Virus record (IMG/VR): IMGVR_UViG_3300006810_000148
Location: 1-36,719 of that record
DNA length: 36,719 nucleotides
Direction: 5' to 3' (one strand)
DNA from: a virus
Shown: positions 33,548-36,719 of the stretch, piece after piece
Position numbering within the stretch: the stretch's first letter is position 1
Layout: each line of letters opens with the position of its first letter
The notes under the pieces: model-generated
The model's database searches: none
What the model was told of the DNA's origin: nothing
What the model saw: the letters and a program-made list of their open reading frames with translations, nothing else
Made by a program: the position numbers and the translations under genes

Positions 33548-35085
33548 TATGCTCTTAAGTTATTAATTACACAATCAGTTGCAAGTATCGTATTAGCTAC
33601 AGATGCCGCATTTTTTAATGCACTTTTAGTAACAAGTAGTGGGTCAATAATTCCTGCCTTAATCATATTAACTACTTCTTCTGTAACTACATTGTACCCA
33701 CGTCCTTTTTTAGTAGGGTATTCAAACTTAGTGATACCAGCATTGGACATTATAACTTCAAATGGAGCTTGAATAGCTTTTAGAAGTATTTCTTCTCCTA
33801 TGTTAGATGGGGTTACCTTACCACTAGCGTTAAGTAATGCAATTCCACCACCTGGAAGTATACCTTCTTTAATAGCCGCTTTAGTGGCACAGATAGAATC
33901 CTCTACTCTGTCAGCCTTCTCCTTTAACTCAACCTCTGAGTTTGCACCAACTTTAATTACACCAACCTTACCAGCTAGTCTTGACAACCTTCTTTCAAGC
34001 AAGTGTTTCTTACCATTAATCTTTGTTGTCTTAAGTTCTTTTTTAATATGCTTGATTAGAGCCTTTGTGTCGTCATTAATCTCCTCTACTTGGATGATAG
34101 TATCATCTTGTGTAGTAACAGCCTTTAAACACGTTCCTAGGTGGCTTACGTCAATTAAATCCATATCGTCACCTAAGTCCTCATTTATTACAGTTGCTCC
34201 AGTCAATGCAGCAAAGTCTTGTAATGTTTGCTTTTTATTAATACCGTAGTCAGGTGCGTCAATGATATTAGCTTTAATGTTACCCTTAGATACGTTCATT
34301 GAAATCGCTGTAACTAGCTGTTCATCGGCATCTCCGATAATTAGTAGTTCCTTGTTGTTCTTAATGACGTACTCAAGAATACTTTGTACCTTTCTTACGT
34401 TAGGTATTTTGCTTTCTACAATTAATACAAGTGGGTTATTTAACTCACAAGTACCTTTCTCTTTGTTATTAATAAAGTGGTGATTCTTTAATCCTTTATC
34501 AATTGAAGCTCCATCAACTATTTCTGCCGATGTTTCCTCGTCATTAGATATTTCCATACTAACAACACCATTCTCTCCTACATCCTCAAAAGCCTTAGCT
34601 ATAATTTTACCTAAGCTAGAGTCGTTGTTAGAAGATATTGTGGCAACCTGCTTTAGCATATCACCACTAACTTCAACTGATTCGCCCTCTAAGTACTTAA
34701 CGACCTTTTCAACTGCTGAGTTAATACCATCTCTGATTTCTCTTGAGTTGTAGTTGTCTGTTGCAAATGCCTCTTTTAATATAGAGTGTGCTAGTACTGT
34801 AGCAGTAGTTGTTCCATCCCCTGCTTCTTTAACAGTTTGTCTAGCTGCTTCCTTTAAAAGCGTTGCACCCATATTTTCAACAGGGTCTAGAAGTATAACT
34901 GAGTTAGCTACTGTCACCCCATCCTTTGTGATTAGTGGTTTGCCAGATGAGTCCTCAAGCATTACACACTTACCGCTAGCTCCTAATGTGGAACTAACGG
35001 CTCGTGTTAATTTTGATACACCTTCAAACACTTTATTTTTACCTTCGTCTCCGAAGTTTAAGTTCTTAACGATTTCGTTAGACAT
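33547..35085 (-). CDS. groEL: Phage GroEL chaperonin, 512 aa
   Basis: A nearly full-length group I chaperonin. GDGTTTATVL (89-98, Asp90 equivalent to E. coli Asp87) and RVEDSICATKAAIKEGILPG (Asp396 equivalent to Asp398) supply the ATPase residues; DKGLKNHHFINN marks the apical domain. By hand alignment, binding positions differ: E. coli Tyr199, Tyr203, Leu234 and Val263 are Leu, His, Gln and Ser here, while Phe204 and Leu237 are kept. The GGM-rich C-terminal tail is missing; the protein ends at INNLRA. The gene order is EL then ES, the reverse of most bacterial operons. It lies between structural and lysis genes, suggesting late expression to fold phage virion proteins. Confidence 0.95.
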   Translation of the reverse strand: MSNEIVKNLNFGDEGKNKVFEGVSKLTRAVSSTLGASGKCVMLEDSSGKPLITKDGVTVANSVILLDPVENMGATLLKEAARQTVKEAGDGTTTATVLAHSILKEAFATDNYNSREIRDGINSAVEKVVKYLEGESVEVSGDMLKQVATISSNNDSSLGKIIAKAFEDVGENGVVSMEISNDEETSAEIVDGASIDKGLKNHHFINNKEKGTCELNNPLVLIVESKIPNVRKVQSILEYVIKNNKELLIIGDADEQLVTAISMNVSKGNIKANIIDAPDYGINKKQTLQDFAALTGATVINEDLGDDMDLIDVSHLGTCLKAVTTQDDTIIQVEEINDDTKALIKHIKKELKTTKINGKKHLLERRLSRLAGKVGVIKVGANSEVELKEKADRVEDSICATKAAIKEGILPGGGIALLNASGKVTPSNIGEEILLKAIQAPFEVIMSNAGITKFEYPTKKGRGYNVVTEEVVNMIKAGIIDPLLVTKSALKNAASVANTILATDCVINNLRA

Positions 35086-35144
35086 AATTATATTGAATTA
35101 AATTAAATTAGATTGTTACTCCTTTGACCTGGAGTTAAGGTTTA

Positions 35145-35441
35145 TTATGCTGCTAATGCCACATTTACCCAAATTGCGTCATTATTGCCAACTCCGTTAG
35201 TAAAAGTTTCTGAAGATACACATAGGTAAAGTATCGCAGCATCTTCTCCATTAGTAGTAAACACCATATCTCCTTTTACTCCAGCTGCTGCTGTTGGGGC
35301 GGCAGATACAATTTTACCAAATCCTGCGATGTCATTGATTTTTACACCTTGGTTGTTTGTTCTTGTGTTTTTTGGTTGTAAGTCTGTTCCACTATCGAAA
35401 CCACTAAATACCGTGTCTAAGTTAATTACTTCGTTTGCCAT
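35145..35441 (-). CDS. Small structural-looking protein, 98 aa (possible head or tail decoration)
   Basis: A Thr/Asn/Gly/Ala-rich protein without membrane helix or charge clusters (INLDTVFSGFDSGTDLQPKN, GVKGDMVFTTNGEDAAILYL, CVSSETFTNGVGNNDAIWVN). The C-terminal half resembles short beta decoration modules in phage fibre and head proteins ('G-D-x-V-F-T-T ... LYLCVS'). It lies 59 bases upstream of groEL, in the late run after the tail adhesin. Not recognised by name; structural role is inference. Confidence 0.55.
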   Translation of the reverse strand: MANEVINLDTVFSGFDSGTDLQPKNTRTNNQGVKINDIAGFGKIVSAAPTAAAGVKGDMVFTTNGEDAAILYLCVSSETFTNGVGNNDAIWVNVALAA

Positions 35442-35485
35442 TTTTTTATTTGTTATTTTTGTTACTATTATTATTACTTATTTTT

Positions 35486-35746
35486 TTACTTTTTTACTCT
35501 ATTCTTTGCAACGTGCAGCATTCTTTCTTCTAATTTAGATACCCTTATCGTTAACTCAAGTATAGTTTGATTAGCTTCTTTCAGCTCATCCTCTAGTTCT
35601 TCTATTCTTTTTTGCTTGTAGCTATTATGGCTTGAGGACACAGAGTGGTTTATATCCATCTTCTTTTTTATGATGTTCCAAACCTCTTTAATCCCAAACG
35701 CACCAGCTAAACCACTTACTATTAATATAAGGCTCTCGCTATCCAT
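35486..35746 (-). CDS. Membrane-anchored coiled-coil protein, 86 aa
   Basis: An N-terminal hydrophobic helix (SLILIVSGLAGAFGIKEVWN, about 4-23) is followed by a basic-polar linker (IKKKMDINHSVSSSHNSYKQ) and a coiled coil (about 45-80, RIEELEDELKEANQTILELT). The topology of one anchor plus a periplasm-length coil resembles an inner-membrane spanin or a minor anchor protein; in Bacteroidota phages such genes are often unannotated. No lipobox partner was found. Function is inferred from topology only. Confidence 0.55.
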   Translation of the reverse strand: MDSESLILIVSGLAGAFGIKEVWNIIKKKMDINHSVSSSHNSYKQKRIEELEDELKEANQTILELTIRVSKLEERMLHVAKNRVKK

Positions 35747-35810
35747 ATGCTTTTGTTTTTATTGTTTATGTCATAGAGTAGATTTAATTAGATAAAGTTG
35801 CTTTGTTGTT

Positions 35811-36008
35811 TTATAGTTCTTCGTTGACTATTGGCATAGCTTCCACCTCTTCCATTTCTGAAAGGTAATTACTATTTTTTACAATATACCAAAATCCATC
35901 TACTTCATAAGGCTCTGCCCATTGAGTAGTTGTTCCGATATAATTCTGTCCTGCTGTTACAAATGCGTTGTAAGCATCGCACTCTGCTTGTGTTCCTTTA
36001 TAATACAT
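35811..36008 (-). CDS. Small protein downstream of the tail adhesin, 65 aa
   Basis: MYYKGTQAECDAYNAFVTAG, then NYIGTTTQWAEPYEVDGFWY, ending in an acidic tail. Short proteins with this 'YYKGTQAECDAYN' start are common directly after tail-fibre genes in Bacteroidota phages, as I recall; they may help fibre assembly or form an accessory part. It shares a TAATG junction with the adhesin gene (36008). No motif or membrane helix. Confidence 0.65.
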   Translation of the reverse strand: MYYKGTQAECDAYNAFVTAGQNYIGTTTQWAEPYEVDGFWYIVKNSNYLSEMEEVEAMPIVNEEL

Positions 36009-36719
36009 TATGGATAAATTGTGTAATAGTTATTTATGTTAGTTTCAATTGCTTCTCTGTTTGTGCTTTGGTCGGATGGGTAAAGAATTATTTCTGAAAC
36101 CTGCCCAACTAAAGTCCAAACATTTGCATATCTTGCAAAAACATTTATTCTTGAAGTTCCTGTTTGAGGAATAAATCCTGTAACTCCTCCACCTGAAACC
36201 CCATTGAGAAAAACCTCTGAGTTTGTGCTATTCAATAATGACGTAAAAACTACATCGCTATTCGCTGTGTAAGGTGCAGTTGCATTAGATGCAGGGTCAT
36301 TATTTCTTGAAAAAGCAATTCCAGTATTAAACGCAATAGGAAAAAATAAATTTGTACCCCCATCTACATAACTTATTGCTACTTGTAGACCTGACGAACT
36401 TGAGTTTAAAACAGAAAAAGATGACCTTTCCCCTAAATCTCCAACCACAGGAACGCTATTGCTAGCTGTGTACATCGCTTTACCAACAGAACTCAATATT
36501 GTAGGTTTTCCATTCAATGTAACTACTGAACCTAAATCAACAATTTGTGGCTGTTGGGCGGCAAATGGTTGTAATGAGTCATATCCACCACCACTTTGGT
36601 CATACCATTTCGCAACAAAAACATCTCCTCCATCTGCAAATGTAAGTAAAGATTCTGTATCTAAACTACCATCATAAAGGAAACCAATATCTTGAACAGC
36701 ATCATCAGAACTTCTTCTA
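36008..36719 (-). CDS. Tail adhesin/fibre with GH54-like (arabinofuranosidase catalytic-like, lectin-fold) domain, partial at right edge
   Basis: The frame is open to the window edge; 236 residues are visible. RRSSDDAVQDIGFLYDGSLD and VFVAKWYDQSGGGYDSLQPF are the signature strands of the GH54-type arabinofuranosidase catalytic-like (concanavalin-type) domain that Bacteroidota phage fibres often carry. The rest (EVFLNGVSGGG, VWTLVGQVSEIILYPSD, NYYTIYP) is the expected end of a lectin-like beta sandwich. It is likely a carbohydrate-binding or -cleaving receptor module. The catalytic residues cannot be judged here. A TTG at 36517 is not the start; it is internal. Confidence 0.7.
   Translation of the reverse strand, partial: RRSSDDAVQDIGFLYDGSLDTESLLTFADGGDVFVAKWYDQSGGGYDSLQPFAAQQPQIVDLGSVVTLNGKPTILSSVGKAMYTASNSVPVVGDLGERSSFSVLNSSSSGLQVAISYVDGGTNLFFPIAFNTGIAFSRNNDPASNATAPYTANSDVVFTSLLNSTNSEVFLNGVSGGGVTGFIPQTGTSRINVFARYANVWTLVGQVSEIILYPSDQSTNREAIETNINNYYTIYP

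Noticed and set aside
35118-35135. Hairpin between the 98 aa gene and groEL as a terminator
   Set aside because: Only a 5-bp stem (ACTCC/GGAGT) with an 8-base loop and no T-run; too weak to call.
36008-36517. Free-standing 169 aa gene starting at TTG 36517
   Set aside because: The frame continues upstream to the window edge with clear domain sequence (WYDQSGGGYD), so this is only the C-terminal part of a larger adhesin.

Overview
The window is a stretch of an AT-rich tailed-phage genome. Every gene lies on the minus strand, so the transcription order is from position 36719 down to position 1. There is almost no intergenic DNA: most junctions are overlaps or gaps under 50 bases. The terminase, portal and tail-ring/muzzle-type genes resemble those of crAss-like (Crassvirales-type) and related environmental podoviruses of Bacteroidota. 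Start codons are preceded by A/T-rich leaders rather than AGGAGG-like sites, which also fits a Bacteroidota (probably flavobacterial) host. These taxonomic statements rest on recalled family patterns, not on a search.

Layout in transcription order. (1) 36719-35145: the end of a tail adhesin with a GH54-like lectin-fold region, then three small genes (65 aa, an 86 aa membrane-anchored coiled coil, and a 98 aa structural-looking protein). (2) 35085-32823: a chaperonin cassette, GroEL - GroES - a predicted winged-helix protein, joined by TAATG stop/start overlaps. (3) 32833-29098: small, charged or low-complexity proteins mixed with lysis functions: an M15 peptidase endolysin, a 54 aa one-helix holin-like gene, a two-helix holin-like protein, an orphan HExxH zincin, and a 119 aa protein whose N-terminus copies that of the large virion protein at 8566-10899. 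(4) 29049-25543: the packaging entry region, two small conserved proteins, a tandem GroES-like protein, a TerS-like helical protein and the large terminase (TTG start). (5) 25546-20432: portal, scaffold-like protein and major capsid protein, followed by a strong intrinsic terminator. (6) 20348-11607: neck, ring and tail (muzzle) proteins with inserted beta-sandwich modules. (7) 11596-1: three predicted ejected or internal virion proteins: an Ala-rich gp14-like protein, a 777 aa protein with a lysozyme-like C-terminus, and a giant polyvalent protein (at least 2853 aa, running off the left edge). The giant protein combines an N-terminal duplicated motif, a glycine-rich hydrophobic region, an HEVFH metallopeptidase domain, about 15 copies of a 20-residue solenoid repeat, an NlpC/P60 cysteine peptidase domain and a hydrophobic C-terminal part.

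How it fits together: late genes for adsorption, folding (GroEL/ES), lysis, packaging, capsid, tail and cell entry are carried in one co-directional block. The most unusual points are the giant two-protease protein with its homogenised 60-bp repeats, the full phage chaperonin pair with altered apical-domain residues, the second double GroES-like protein, and the 16-residue N-terminal tag shared by a large virion protein and a small Met-rich protein.
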